NCBI RefSeq assembly: GCF_024213555.1
Contig: NZ_JANAVO010000001.1
Span: 2,232,001-2,296,000 of the forward strand
DNA length: 64,000 nt
Direction: 5' to 3'
Source: Allokutzneria sp. A3M-2-11 16
Lineage (GTDB): Bacteria > Actinomycetota > Actinomycetes > Mycobacteriales > Pseudonocardiaceae
Both the position numbers and the translations under genes were made by a program. Below are positions 45,578 to 53,907 of this stretch, piece after piece; positions within the stretch are counted from its first letter, which is position 1, and each line of letters opens with the position of its first letter. The notes under the pieces were generated by a model. The model had not been told where the DNA came from, made no database searches, and saw only the letters and a program-made list of their open reading frames with translations.

Positions 45578-45790
45578 CTCGTCCCTCCATGTTGAGACGC
45601 GACGGTTCACGTGAGCGGCCAGTACCGCAGGAATGCGGTCTTCGGCCACGTGCCGCCGATCACTGGCGAGCAGTCTAGGCCGTCTTCGGCGTGGTGCCGC
45701 TCGGCTCGCCGGTTGAAACCGATCAGTCGGTCGACCGCTCTGTTAAAAGTCCTCCTGAGCAGCGGCGATCAGCGCATGAGCGCCACGGTC

Positions 45791-45815
45791 GGGCCGAGGA
45801 GGATTACTTCGGCCC
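45791..45815 (-). terminator. hairpin after the small membrane-protein gene
   Basis: GGGCCGA (45791-45797) pairs with TCGGCCC (45809-45815), 15 bases downstream of the stop of the 45830 gene on the minus strand. Confidence 0.6.
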
Positions 45816-45829
45816 GGCGCGTCGCCCGG

Positions 45830-46093
45830 TCAGGCCCGGCTGCGGGTGCGACGAGGCTTGCGCGGGGGACGCGCGGTCCCGCCGACGCGGCGCCTGCGCC
45901 GGAACAGTTCGAGGGCGCGGCCGATCCCGTGGCCGTAGAGCGCGCGCACCTCGTCGGGCCGCGCCTTCTCCAGGAACTCCTCGACCTCGTCCTCCTGCAC
46001 CGCCACGTGCCGCAGACGAGCTTCCACGCGCTCCATGAAGAGCGCGAAGAGCATCACGATGAGTGGGACCACTACTACGAGCCATGCAGTCAT
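45830..46093 (-). CDS. small membrane protein conserved beside crp and nth
   Basis: An 87-residue protein: an N-terminal membrane helix ([21 protein letters not shown]), an acidic cytoplasmic part ([23 protein letters not shown]), and a strongly basic tail ([24 protein letters not shown]). A membrane protein of unknown role is annotated at the same place in M. tuberculosis (Rv3675). The ATG at 46093 has GGAGGA about 12 bases upstream. Divergent from nth. The basic tail may contact nucleic acid or acidic lipids; that is only a guess from charge. Confidence 0.7.
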   Translation of the reverse strand: MTAWLVVVVPLIVMLFALFMERVEARLRHVAVQEDEVEEFLEKARPDEVRALYGHGIGRALELFRRRRRVGGTARPPRKPRRTRSRA

Positions 46094-46177
46094 AGTGGCG
46101 CCGATCCTCCACCACTCCGGTTCCGCGCGCGCATCCGGGGTCCGTTCCACTGTCGGACCCACACGTACGCTGGAGGG

Positions 46178-46957
46178 GTGCCAGCGCAGACCCGCCAGAA
46201 GCCCGGCAAACCGTCTACAGCAGTGGAAACCAGGCTCGGCCTCGTGCGGCGGGCGCGGCGCATGCTGCGCGGGCTGGAGGTCGCTTTCCCGGACGCGCAC
46301 TGCGAGCTGGACTTCACCACCCCGCTGGACCTCGCGGTCGCGGTGATCCTCTCCGCCCAGTGCACCGACAAGCGGGTCAACGAGGTCACCCCGGCGCTGT
46401 TCGCCCGCTACCGCACGGCCGCCGACTACGCCGGGGCCGACCGGACCGAGCTGGAGGAGCTGATCCGGCCGACCGGCTTCTTCCGGAACAAGGCCACCTC
46501 GATCATGGGCTTGGGCGCTGCGCTGGTGCAGCGGCACGGCGGCGAGGTGCCCGGCAAGCTCAAGGACCTGGTGACGCTGCCCGGGGTGGGGCGCAAGACC
46601 GCCAACGTGATCCTCGGCGAGGCGTTCGGCGTCCCCGGGATCACCGTGGACACCCACTTCGGCCGCCTGGTCCGGCGGTGGGGCTGGACTGAGCTGGAGG
46701 ACCCGGTCAAGGTCGAGCACGCGATCGGCGAGCTGATCCCGCGCAAGGACTGGACCATGCTCTCGCACCGGGTGATCTTCCACGGCCGTCGCGTCTGCCA
46801 CGCCAGGAAGCCCGCGTGCGGTGCGTGCGCGTTGGCCAGGGACTGCCCGTCCTTCGGCGCGGGCCCGACGACGCTCGCGGAGGCGGCGAAGCTCGTCCGC
46901 GGCCCCGAGACCGACCACCTGTTATCGCTGGTCGCCGAGGGCGAGGGCGCTCGATGA
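46178..46957 (+). CDS. nth: endonuclease III
   Basis: A 259-residue DNA glycosylase/AP lyase that removes oxidised pyrimidines. The helix-hairpin-helix [21 protein letters not shown] is followed by [16 protein letters not shown], which contains the catalytic Asp; the catalytic Lys lies in [15 protein letters not shown]. The C-terminal iron-sulphur ligands are [17 protein letters not shown] (C-x6-C-x2-C-x5-C). The GTG start at 46178 has a GGAGG only one base away, too close to work well, so a later start (GTG at 46223) or leaderless translation is possible. First gene of a four-gene coupled operon; its stop overlaps the next ATG. Confidence 0.95.
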   Translation: MPAQTRQKPGKPSTAVETRLGLVRRARRMLRGLEVAFPDAHCELDFTTPLDLAVAVILSAQCTDKRVNEVTPALFARYRTAADYAGADRTELEELIRPTGFFRNKATSIMGLGAALVQRHGGEVPGKLKDLVTLPGVGRKTANVILGEAFGVPGITVDTHFGRLVRRWGWTELEDPVKVEHAIGELIPRKDWTMLSHRVIFHGRRVCHARKPACGACALARDCPSFGAGPTTLAEAAKLVRGPETDHLLSLVAEGEGAR

Positions 46958-47574
46958 CCGACCGCGGACACGCACTGCGCTGGCTGCTCGTGGTCGTGGT
47001 GCTCGGCGTGGCCGGGATCGTGGCGATCTGGCCACGCGGCGCTGACGAGCACACCCCGGGCGCGTCCAGGCCACCCGCGGACCTCGTCGCGGCACGGGCC
47101 AAGGCGGCGCTGCCCGCGTGCCCGGTCGCGAAGGAGGGGAGCGCACCGGTGAGCGGGTTGGCCGGGCTGTCGGTGACCTGCATGGCAGACGGCTCGCGCA
47201 TCGACCTCGCGCAGGCGCTCGCGGGCAAGGCCGCACTGGTCAACGTGTGGGCGACGTGGTGCACGCCGTGCCGTGAGGAGCTGCCCGCGCTGACCGCCTA
47301 CGCGGCGTCCCCCGGGGCGGTCGGGGTGCTGGGCCTTCAGATCCGGAGTGGCGAGGCGGACGGCCTGGAGATGCTTTCCGGGCTGAACGCGCGCATCCCT
47401 TCCGTGATCGACCTCGACGAGCGGGTCGCCGGAGTGTTGAAGCCGCCGGTGATGCCGACCTCGTACGTGGTGAGCGCGTCCGGTCGGATGGAGCGGGTGA
47501 ACCCGCCGGTCGTCTTCAAGACCGCCGATCAAGTGCGCGCGACCGTCGACGAGTACCTGAGGCGGCTCGGGTGA
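46954..47574 (+). CDS. membrane-anchored thioredoxin-like protein (TlpA/DsbE type)
   Basis: A 206-residue extracytoplasmic thiol-disulphide protein. An N-terminal membrane anchor ([19 protein letters not shown]) is followed by a linker and the thioredoxin fold with [18 protein letters not shown], where W-C-T-P-C is the active site. The cis-Pro region is in [10 protein letters not shown]. An extra Cys pair (ACPV, SVTCMAD) precedes the domain. Probably reduces or forms disulphides outside the membrane. Overlaps nth by ATGA, and the following Nudix gene by GTGA. The equivalent gene sits between nth and the Nudix gene in mycobacteria. Confidence 0.92.
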   Translation: MTDRGHALRWLLVVVVLGVAGIVAIWPRGADEHTPGASRPPADLVAARAKAALPACPVAKEGSAPVSGLAGLSVTCMADGSRIDLAQALAGKAALVNVWATWCTPCREELPALTAYAASPGAVGVLGLQIRSGEADGLEMLSGLNARIPSVIDLDERVAGVLKPPVMPTSYVVSASGRMERVNPPVVFKTADQVRATVDEYLRRLG

Positions 47575-48275
47575 ACCCGGGACCTCTGGTCGGCGAGGAC
47601 GACGTGCCCGAGTGGATGCGGCCTCTGATGCACTCCGTCGCCAACCTGGAGCAGAAGCACTTCGAGCGCGCGAAGCCGCCCGCGGACGGCTCCGGACGGC
47701 CCGCCGCCGTGCTGATCCTGCTCGGTGAGGGCGCGGACGGGCCTGACGTGCTGCTGCTGCGCCGGGCGGACACGCTGAACTCGCACGCGGGCCAGGTCGC
47801 TTTTCCCGGCGGCACGATCGACCCGGAGGACGAGGGCCCGGTCGCGGCCGCGCTCCGGGAGGCGGTCGAGGAGACCGGCGTGCTGCCGCTGGGCGTGCGC
47901 CCGGTGGCGCTGCTGCCGGAGCTGTACCTCACGCCGACCGGCTTCCTGGTCAGCCCGGTCCTCGCGCACTGGGCGGAACCGAGCCCGGTCGTCGCGGTCG
48001 ACCCCAACGAGACCGCCGCGGTCGCGCGGGTCCCGCTGGCCCACCTCGCCGACCCGGCAAACCGCTGCACCATCGCCTACCGGGGCTACCGCGGACCCGG
48101 TTTCCTGGTTCCGGGGATGCTGGTGTGGGGTTTCACCGCCTGGCTGCTGTCGGGCTTGCTGACGCTGGGCGGCTGGGAACGGCCGTGGAACCGCAAGGAC
48201 GTTCGCGACCTCGACGAGGCGTGGCTGGCGGTCTCGGAGCCCGAGCTGCCCGCGAACGCGAAGGAGCAGACGTGA
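47571..48275 (+). CDS. Nudix hydrolase, CoA pyrophosphatase-like
   Basis: A 234-residue Nudix protein. LLRRADTLNSHAGQVAFPGGTIDPED includes the L-L-x-R-x-x-x-L-x-x-H-x-G-Q-x-x-F-P-G-G motif that marks the CoA-pyrophosphatase (NudL-like) branch, followed by the catalytic helix AAALREAVEETGV (R-E-x-x-E-E-x-G). It would split CoA to 3',5'-ADP and phosphopantetheine; that is from family resemblance. GTG start overlapping the thioredoxin stop, and its own stop overlaps the GTG of the protease gene, so the four genes are translated as a unit. Confidence 0.9.
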   Translation: MNPGPLVGEDDVPEWMRPLMHSVANLEQKHFERAKPPADGSGRPAAVLILLGEGADGPDVLLLRRADTLNSHAGQVAFPGGTIDPEDEGPVAAALREAVEETGVLPLGVRPVALLPELYLTPTGFLVSPVLAHWAEPSPVVAVDPNETAAVARVPLAHLADPANRCTIAYRGYRGPGFLVPGMLVWGFTAWLLSGLLTLGGWERPWNRKDVRDLDEAWLAVSEPELPANAKEQT

Positions 48276-49456
48276 ACTGGGTCGACCTGCTGATAGTGGC
48301 GCTCGCCGTGCTCGCCGCCCTGTCCGGGGCGCGGCAGGGCATGGTGGTGTCCCTGTGCTCGGTCGCGGGCGTGCTCGCCGGCGCGATGCTCGGCCTGTGG
48401 CTGGCGCCGCTGCTGGTGGCCAACTTCGCCGACGTGACGACCCGGGTGGCCATCGGTGTCGCGCTGGTGGTGCTCATGATCGCTCTCGGCGAGATGCTCG
48501 GCGTCTGGGTCGGCAGGCCGATCAAGGAGAAGCTCAACGCCACCAGGCTCACCGCCGTGGACAACTCCCTCGGCGCGGTCACGATGAGCGCGGTGGTGTT
48601 CGTTGTCGCATGGCTGCTCGCGGTGCCACTGACCTCCGCCGCCGGGCTGCCCGCGCTGTCGTCCGCGGTCAAGCGCTCCACCGTGCTCGGCGTCGTCGAC
48701 GACGTGATGCCGCCCGCCGCGCAGAGCCTGCCCGGTTCGCTGCGCCAGCTGCTCGACTCCTCCGGTTTCCCCGCCGCGCTCGATCCGTTCGCTTCGACCC
48801 CGCGCGCCGACGCCGATCCGCCGAACCTGGCGCTGCAGACCGATCCTGTGGTCCAGCGGGTGCGGGCGAGCGTGCTCAAGGTCCGCGGTCGCGCTTCATC
48901 GTGCGCGCGGGCGTTGGAGGGCACCGGCTTCGTGGTCGCCCCGCAGCGCGTGATGACCAACGCCCACGTGGTCGCGGGCACCGACAAGGTCACCATCGAG
49001 GTCGGCCGCGGTGACTTCGACGCCACCGTGGTGCTCTACGACCCGCAGACCGATGTGGCGGTCCTGGACGTTCCGGACCTCAAGGCACCCGTGCTGCCGT
49101 GGGCGTCGATGGACGCCAAGCCCGGCGAGGACGGCGTTGTCGTCGGCTATCCGCTCGACGGGCCCTACACCCCGTCAGCGGCCAGGGTCCGCGACCGGAT
49201 CAACCTGCGCGGTCCGGACATCTACGAGGCCCGGACCGTGTTCCGCGACGTCTACACGATCCGGGCGAAGGTCCGCAGCGGCAACTCCGGCGGTCCGCTG
49301 ATCGACCCGGACGGCCGCGTCCTCGGCGTGGTCTTCGGCGCCGCGGTCGACGACCACGAGACCGGCTTCGTGCTGACCGCCAAGGAGGTCGCCGACGAAC
49401 TCGCCGCGGCCCCGAAGCTGTTCAGCCGGGTCTCCACCGGCACCTGCACGAACTGA
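48272..49456 (+). CDS. marP: MarP-like membrane serine protease (CvpA domain plus trypsin domain)
   Basis: A 394-residue protein. Four N-terminal membrane helices (VDLLIVALAVLAALSGARQGMVVSLCSVAG onward) form a CvpA-like domain, and residues from about 190 form a periplasmic trypsin-like protease. The catalytic triad is visible in NAHVVAG (His), DVAVLDV (Asp) and KVRSGNSGGPLI (Ser). It matches MarP (Rv3671c), the acid-resistance protease of mycobacteria, in length and in locus. A cysteine at SSCARALEG could pair with the C-terminal TGTCTN cysteine, as in MarP. Start is GTG, coupled to the Nudix gene. Confidence 0.93.
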   Translation: MNWVDLLIVALAVLAALSGARQGMVVSLCSVAGVLAGAMLGLWLAPLLVANFADVTTRVAIGVALVVLMIALGEMLGVWVGRPIKEKLNATRLTAVDNSLGAVTMSAVVFVVAWLLAVPLTSAAGLPALSSAVKRSTVLGVVDDVMPPAAQSLPGSLRQLLDSSGFPAALDPFASTPRADADPPNLALQTDPVVQRVRASVLKVRGRASSCARALEGTGFVVAPQRVMTNAHVVAGTDKVTIEVGRGDFDATVVLYDPQTDVAVLDVPDLKAPVLPWASMDAKPGEDGVVVGYPLDGPYTPSAARVRDRINLRGPDIYEARTVFRDVYTIRAKVRSGNSGGPLIDPDGRVLGVVFGAAVDDHETGFVLTAKEVADELAAAPKLFSRVSTGTCTN

Positions 49457-49461
49457 GCTGA

Positions 49462-50715
49462 TCAGGGCGCGAGACACCAGAGCGCGTCCAGCGGTACCGC
49501 TCGGATCTTCTCGCCGAACGGCAAGGTCTGCTGACCCGTGTAGAGCACATAACCGGCGACGAACCGGTCTCCCAGTTGGTTCGCGAGGTTCCGCAGTCCG
49601 GTGAGGTCTTCGGTGCGCACCGTTGCGCCGGACTTCACCTCGACCCCGATGACCCGGCCATCCGGGGTCTCGATGACCGCGTCGACCTCGACCTTGTCCT
49701 TGGTCCGGTAGTGGTAGAGCTTGCCGCGCTCCTCGGACCAGGTCAGCTGCCGGGCGAGTTCCATGAGGACGAAGTTCTCCATCATCGGCCCGACCGCGCC
49801 TCCCGGGTCGCCCAGCCGGACCGCGTCCTGACCGATGAGGTGGCAGGCGACCCCGGTGTCCACGAACGCCAGCTTCGGTGTGCCGACGGCTCGGTGCGTC
49901 TGCCCGGAGGACCAGGCGGGGATGCTCTTGATCAGGAAGACCGAGGACAGCAGTTCCAGGTAGCGCACGAGGGTCGTTCTCGGGATACCGGACTGGCTGG
50001 CGAGCGTCGCCGGGACCAGGAGGCTCCCGGCACGACCGGCGAGCAGCGCGAGGAGCTTGAACAGTTCACCGCGGCGCTCGATGCTCGCCAGTTCCAGGAC
50101 GTCCCGCTCGATCAGCGTGGAGAGGTACGCGTCGAAGAAGGCCGCTCGACGGCGGGGAGCTCGCCGGGTGGCTTCGGGGTATCCCCCGACGACGAGGCGG
50201 TCGAGGTAGTCCCGGCGGCGCAAGGTCGACGAATGGTCGAGGTGGTGACCGTGCCGGAAGGCCGCGTCCACGAATCGGTCCGGCCTGCCGTCCAACTCAC
50301 CCTGCGAGAAGGGCCAGAGCTCGATGATCTCCATGCGCCCCGGCAACGCGTCCGGCAATGTCCGCAGTGCCAGAATCCGTGAGGAACCGGTCAGCAGGTA
50401 GCGGCCCGGCGTCGGGTCCAGATCGACGACGACCTTGATCGGCTGGAGCAGTTCCGGCACGAGCTGGATCTCGTCGATGACCATGAGCGCGTCGTGCTCG
50501 ACGAATCCGGTGGGATCGTCCTTCGCCGCCTGCAGGGTCGCCGGATCGTCCAGCAGCCGGACCACGCTCGTGGGCCGCTGCCCGGCGGCAAGCCTGGTGA
50601 GCGTGCTCTTCCCAGCCTGACGAGCTCCGTTGACCAGAACCACCCTGGTGTCCAGCAGGGCTTCGGTCACCAGGGATTCGGCATGGCGGGGCACAAGGCT
50701 CGGAAACGTGCTCAC
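49462..50715 (-). CDS. AAA_14/DUF4143 ATPase
   Basis: A 417-residue P-loop ATPase of the archaeal/bacterial AAA_14 plus DUF4143 type. VVLVNGARQAGKSTLTRLA is Walker A, ALMVIDEIQLVPELLQPIKVVVD Walker B, and RYLLTGSSRILALRTLPDALPGRMEIIELWPFSQGEL the sensor segment. The C-terminal domain has YHYRTKDKVEVDAVIETPDGRVIGVEVKSGATV, a restriction-endonuclease-like E-V-D ... E-V-K core. Role unknown; such ATPases are scattered, often horizontally moved, and not tied to a pathway. The start is the GTG at 50715. A 23-bp repeat array lies immediately upstream. Not part of the conserved marP-acs block. Confidence 0.85.
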   Translation of the reverse strand: MSTFPSLVPRHAESLVTEALLDTRVVLVNGARQAGKSTLTRLAAGQRPTSVVRLLDDPATLQAAKDDPTGFVEHDALMVIDEIQLVPELLQPIKVVVDLDPTPGRYLLTGSSRILALRTLPDALPGRMEIIELWPFSQGELDGRPDRFVDAAFRHGHHLDHSSTLRRRDYLDRLVVGGYPEATRRAPRRRAAFFDAYLSTLIERDVLELASIERRGELFKLLALLAGRAGSLLVPATLASQSGIPRTTLVRYLELLSSVFLIKSIPAWSSGQTHRAVGTPKLAFVDTGVACHLIGQDAVRLGDPGGAVGPMMENFVLMELARQLTWSEERGKLYHYRTKDKVEVDAVIETPDGRVIGVEVKSGATVRTEDLTGLRNLANQLGDRFVAGYVLYTGQQTLPFGEKIRAVPLDALWCLAP

Positions 50716-50746
50716 CAGCTGATTGTGCCGCAAAATCAAGATCAAC

Positions 50747-50838
50747 GGTCATCTGGCCGCTGAACGCGTGGTCATCTGGACGGTAGGTCCGTGGTCATCT
50801 GGCCGCTGGGTTCGTGGTCATCTGGACGGTCGTCAGTA
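50747..50838. repeat. 23-bp direct repeat, four units (two 46-bp dimers)
   Basis: GGTCATCTGG recurs at 50747, 50770, 50793 and 50816, an exact 23-bp period. Units alternate: the first and third continue CCGCTG, the second and fourth ACGGT, so the real period is 46 bp twice. The array lies upstream of the AAA_14 ATPase start, and its last unit covers the stop codon of the holin-like gene. No spacer sequences separate units, so it is not a CRISPR array. Confidence 0.85.
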
Positions 50839-51318
50839 CCGCTCGGGCTCGTCCTCGTGGGAGCGGCGGGCGATCGAGGCGTTCTCGCGCATCGTGCGGA
50901 TGGTCCGCTCCGGCGCGCGGATCTTGCGCACCTTGCGGTAGCCCATGAACCCGAACAGCCCGGCCGCCGCCAGCATCAGCAGGAAGACGATGCCGAACGC
51001 GGCCCAGCGGTAGAGCCACACCGACAGCAGCTCGCCGAGGAAGAAGAACAGGAAGAACATGCTGAAACCCAGCACGGCGAGCGCGAGGATGAAGTACACG
51101 CTGCCCTTGAGGCCCTTGCGCACCTCACCCTTGAGCTCGATCTTGGCGAGTTCGAGCTCGGCCCTGATCAGGGTGGAGACGTGGGTGGTCGCCTCGCGGA
51201 CGAGCCCGCCGATCGACTGCTCCGCCGCTGTGCTGGCGTTGTCGTCGGTCAGCGGGATGGACGCGACGGGCGGCAGCTCGGCTCCGCTGCCGTTGCCTTT
51301 GTGCTGGGCGCTGGTCAC
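50833..51318 (-). CDS. phage-holin-like membrane protein (Actinobacterial holin-X type)
   Basis: A 161-residue protein. A soluble N-terminal helix region (TAAEQSIGGLVREATTHVSTLIRAELELAKIELKGEVRKG) precedes two long membrane helices (GSVYFILALAVLGFSMFFLFFFLGELL and WAAFGIVFLLMLAAAGLFGFMGY) and a basic tail (RKVRKIRAPERTIRTMRENASIARRS). This is the layout of the Phage_holin_3_6/DUF1469 family, a normal chromosomal gene in actinobacteria and not evidence of a prophage. A homologue sits near acs in mycobacteria. The GTG at 51318 gives a typical length. Confidence 0.82.
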   Translation of the reverse strand: MTSAQHKGNGSGAELPPVASIPLTDDNASTAAEQSIGGLVREATTHVSTLIRAELELAKIELKGEVRKGLKGSVYFILALAVLGFSMFFLFFFLGELLSVWLYRWAAFGIVFLLMLAAAGLFGFMGYRKVRKIRAPERTIRTMRENASIARRSHEDEPERY

Positions 51319-51376
51319 GCGGTCATCGTGCCATGCGCCCCGGACACCGGCGTGTCGGCTCCTCAACCCCGGCATG

Positions 51377-52567
51377 TCACGTGTCGCGCGCCCGGCTCCT
51401 CTTGATCAGCATCACCGCGGCCAGCAGTGCCGCCGCGGCGGACGCGACCAGCACCGCGGCCTTCGCCAGCTCGGCGGTCTCCTTCGGCAGCGCCAGTTCG
51501 GCGATCAGCAGGCTCACCGTGAAGCCGACGCCGCCGAGCATCGAGACGGCGGCCATGTCCCGCCACGCCAGGTCCTTCGGTTTGCTGGCCAGGCCGAAGC
51601 GCACGGACAGCAGGGAGAAGCCGAAGATCCCGAGCAGCTTGCCCACCACCAGGCCGACGATCACCGCGAGCGCGATCCGGTCTGTGGTCAGCGCGGCCAG
51701 CGCGTCGGCGCCGACCGGGACCCCGGCGGCGAACAGCGCGAACACCGGTACGGCGAGCCCGGCTGACCAGGGCTGGAGCCGGTGCTCCAGTCGGACCGCG
51801 GGCGCTTCGGGCTCGTACCGGTCCCGCCTCACCCGGGTGAGCAGGCCGAGCGCGACCCCGGCGATCGTGGCGTGCACACCGGTGGAGTGGACCGCGATCC
51901 ACACCGCCACGGCGAGCGGGACGTAGATCCACGACGAGGTCACCCGGCGTCGCTGGAGGTACCAGTACAGCGCGAGCAGCACGACCGCCGCGGCGACGGC
52001 CAGCAGGTCGAAGGTGCTGGTGAACAACACCGCGATCACCAGGATGGCGCCGAGGTCGTCCACCACGGCCAGGCTGAGCAGGAAGATCCGCGCGCTGTTT
52101 GGCAGACCGGAGCCGGTGATCGCCAGCACGCCGAGCGCGAAGGCGATGTCGGTGGCGACGGGGATCGCCCACGCCTGCGCCGATCCGGGGGCGCCCCAGC
52201 TCACCGCGAGCGCGATGCCCGCGGGCACCACCATCCCGCCGAGCGCGGCGATCACGGGCAGCGTGGCGGCCTTGCGGTCGGACAGCTCGCCGACGACGAG
52301 CTCGCGTTTGAGTTCCAGGCCCGCCACGAAGAAGAACAGCGCCAGCAGGCCGTCCTTGGCCCACTCGCCGACGGTGAGGTTCAGGTGCAGCGGCTCCGGT
52401 CCGACCTGAAGATCGCGCAGCCACCGGTAGGACTCGTCCAGCGGGGAGTTCGCCCACAGCAGCGCGACGGCGGTGGCGGCGAGCAGGACCATGCCGCCCA
52501 CGGTTTCGGTGCGGAGGTACCTGGCCAGGTCCGGCAGGACGGCGGCGGCTCGGCGGGCTCGCGACAA
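51377..52567 (-). CDS. nhaA: Na+/H+ antiporter NhaA
   Basis: A 396-residue sodium/proton antiporter with about twelve helices. Family landmarks are ATAVALLWANSPL, GLLALFFFVAGLELKRELVVGEL, IPVATDIAFALGVLAI (the ion-binding Asp region, T-D-I-A-F-A-L-G) and LSLAVVDDLGAILVIAVLF with the adjacent Asp pair. VFALFAAGVPV and GKLLGIFGFSLLSVRFGLASKPKDLAWRDMAAVSMLGGVGFTVSLLIAELAL close the protein. The TTG start at 52567 is chosen because AAGGAG lies nine bases upstream; the frame is open much further without support. Confidence 0.94.
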   Translation of the reverse strand: MSRARRAAAVLPDLARYLRTETVGGMVLLAATAVALLWANSPLDESYRWLRDLQVGPEPLHLNLTVGEWAKDGLLALFFFVAGLELKRELVVGELSDRKAATLPVIAALGGMVVPAGIALAVSWGAPGSAQAWAIPVATDIAFALGVLAITGSGLPNSARIFLLSLAVVDDLGAILVIAVLFTSTFDLLAVAAAVVLLALYWYLQRRRVTSSWIYVPLAVAVWIAVHSTGVHATIAGVALGLLTRVRRDRYEPEAPAVRLEHRLQPWSAGLAVPVFALFAAGVPVGADALAALTTDRIALAVIVGLVVGKLLGIFGFSLLSVRFGLASKPKDLAWRDMAAVSMLGGVGFTVSLLIAELALPKETAELAKAAVLVASAAAALLAAVMLIKRSRARDT

Positions 52568-52688
52568 GATCGTGCTCCTTGCTCTGGGTACGGCACACAG
52601 CCTGCCGACCAGACTTCCCGGCTCACCTGTGCGCAATCCTAACGGCGCGCCGGGAACCCCGGCCTGGTCAGCGCGGTTCGTCGGCTCG

Positions 52689-53123
52689 GTGATCGGTGCC
52701 TGGCTGGGCGCCGCCCTGCTCACCCGGGCTCCGCTCGCGGCGCTGCGCTGGCTGTACGCGCTGATCGCCGTGGGCACGGCGGTGCGGCTGCTGTCGGGAC
52801 TCACCGGGATCGGTGCGGGAACCGTGCTGGTGCCGATCATGCAGCTGGGGTTCGCGCTCTCAAAGGCGAAGGGAACCTCACTTCTCGTTATTCTACCGGC
52901 CTCGGCGCTCGGCGGCTACCAGAATTCGAAAAAAGGAAACGGCTGCCTGAAGGATTCACTCTGGGTGGGCTTCACCGGCGTCCTCGCCACGATGGCGGCG
53001 AGCCAGTTCGCCGTGTTCGTGGACCACGCGCTTTCCGACGTCCTGCTAGCATTTGCGCTGGTAGCGGCGGGTATTAGCGCGGTATGGGGTGATCTTCGCG
53101 CACTGTTCAAGCGGCCGTACTAA
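52689..53123 (+). pseudogene. 5'-truncated TauE/SafE (TSUP) permease
   Basis: About 144 residues from a possible GTG. The sequence begins in what should be the end of the first half of a TSUP protein (VIGAWLGAALLTRAPLAALRWLYALIAVGTAVRLL) and then carries the whole second repeat, SGLTGIGAGTVLVPIMQLGFALSKAKGTS through SDVLLAFALVAAGISAVWGDL. Family members have two such halves and about 250 residues, so the first three helices are missing. The frame runs back through the antisense of nhaA without a credible start. Codons after about 52850 are more A/T-rich than in neighbouring genes. It may be a relic or a functional half-length protein. Confidence 0.6.
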
Positions 53124-53146
53124 TAATTAACCACCTATTTTCGCCG

Positions 53147-53163
53147 AGAACAAGACTTGTTCT
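53147..53163. promoter_or_regulatory. 17-bp perfect palindrome upstream of a kinase gene
   Basis: AGAACAAG-A-CTTGTTCT, perfect over 17 bases, 30 bases before the ATG of the P-loop kinase gene. The A/T-rich surroundings look like a promoter. The arms do not have LexA-box spacing (GAAC-N7-GTTC instead of N4), so another regulator is more likely. Confidence 0.5.
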
Positions 53164-53193
53164 TCGCTTTTCTTGCTCGCACACTCTTGCACC

Positions 53194-53844
53194 ATGGGGA
53201 CCGTGCTGTGGATTGGTGGCGCGCAGTGGGCTGGGAAGACCACTGTCGCCCGGATACTCGCCGAACGATTTGGACTGACCGCCTACCACTACGACTTCCA
53301 CGACGCCCGGGGTCACTACGACCGGGCCCTGGCCAACGCGTTCCGGTACCCGCACCGGAACGCGGCCGTCAACGACAGTCCCGACCAGCAGTGGGTGCAG
53401 CGGTCACCGGAGAGGATGGCGGCGGACTGCCTGCGGGGCTTCGTCGAGCGCTTCGACATGGTGCTCGACGACCTGCGCGCGTTGTCCACCACGCGAGCGT
53501 TGATCGCGGAGGGATGGGGCCTGCGGCCGGAACTGGTCGCCACCAGGGTCACCGCGCCGGACCAGGCGGTGTTCCTCGTGCCGACCGAGGAGTTCCGGCA
53601 GCACCAGCTGCGCGAGCTGGACCGGGCGCGGAACCTGGCGATCGGTCACCTCGCCGTCGAGGTGAGTGATCCCGTTCTGGCGCAGGCGAATCGCGTCGCG
53701 CGGGATCGTCTGCTGGCCGAGGACGCGGTGCGTTCCGCGCGGCTGTGCGGATTCCGAGTGATCACAGTGGACGGTCAGCTCGGCGCCGGCGGTATCGCGG
53801 ACGAGGTGCAGGAGCACTTCCGCAAGCACCTTCCCAGGCGCTGA
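53194..53844 (+). CDS. P-loop kinase-like ATPase
   Basis: A 216-residue protein beginning VLWIGGAQWAGKTTVARILAERFG, a Walker A (G-A-Q-W-A-G-K-T-T) at the extreme N-terminus. AYHYDFHDARGHYDRAL follows, where an Asp-His pair would sit near the substrate. LIAEGWGLRPELVA is the Walker B-like strand, and a basic lid region holds LDRARNLAIGHLA. This resembles small nucleotide or aminoglycoside-type kinases that are widespread in actinobacteria, substrate unknown. The ATG has no Shine-Dalgarno site, so it may be leaderless. A 15-bp hairpin terminator follows. Confidence 0.75.
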   Translation: MGTVLWIGGAQWAGKTTVARILAERFGLTAYHYDFHDARGHYDRALANAFRYPHRNAAVNDSPDQQWVQRSPERMAADCLRGFVERFDMVLDDLRALSTTRALIAEGWGLRPELVATRVTAPDQAVFLVPTEEFRQHQLRELDRARNLAIGHLAVEVSDPVLAQANRVARDRLLAEDAVRSARLCGFRVITVDGQLGAGGIADEVQEHFRKHLPRR

Positions 53845-53849
53845 CAAGG

Positions 53850-53882
53850 AAACGGGGCCCACCGAACCGGTGGGCCCCGTTT
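53850..53882. terminator. bidirectional terminator, kinase / acs
   Basis: AAACGGGGCCCACCG (53850-53864) pairs perfectly with 53868-53882 around three bases, with TT on one side and AA on the other. It lies between the convergent kinase and acs genes. Confidence 0.88.
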
Positions 53883-53907
53883 GTCCACAGTGGACTAATC
53901 CACAGTG

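Noticed and set aside
50747-50838. CRISPR array
   Set aside because: Repeats are directly contiguous with no unique spacers, and no cas genes are present; the same holds for the 30-bp array at 15355.
50833-51318. Prophage lysis gene
   Set aside because: The holin-like family is an ordinary chromosomal actinobacterial protein; no phage structural or integrase genes are nearby.
53147-53163. LexA/SOS box upstream of the kinase gene
   Set aside because: The GAAC and GTTC arms are seven bases apart, not the four of actinobacterial LexA boxes.
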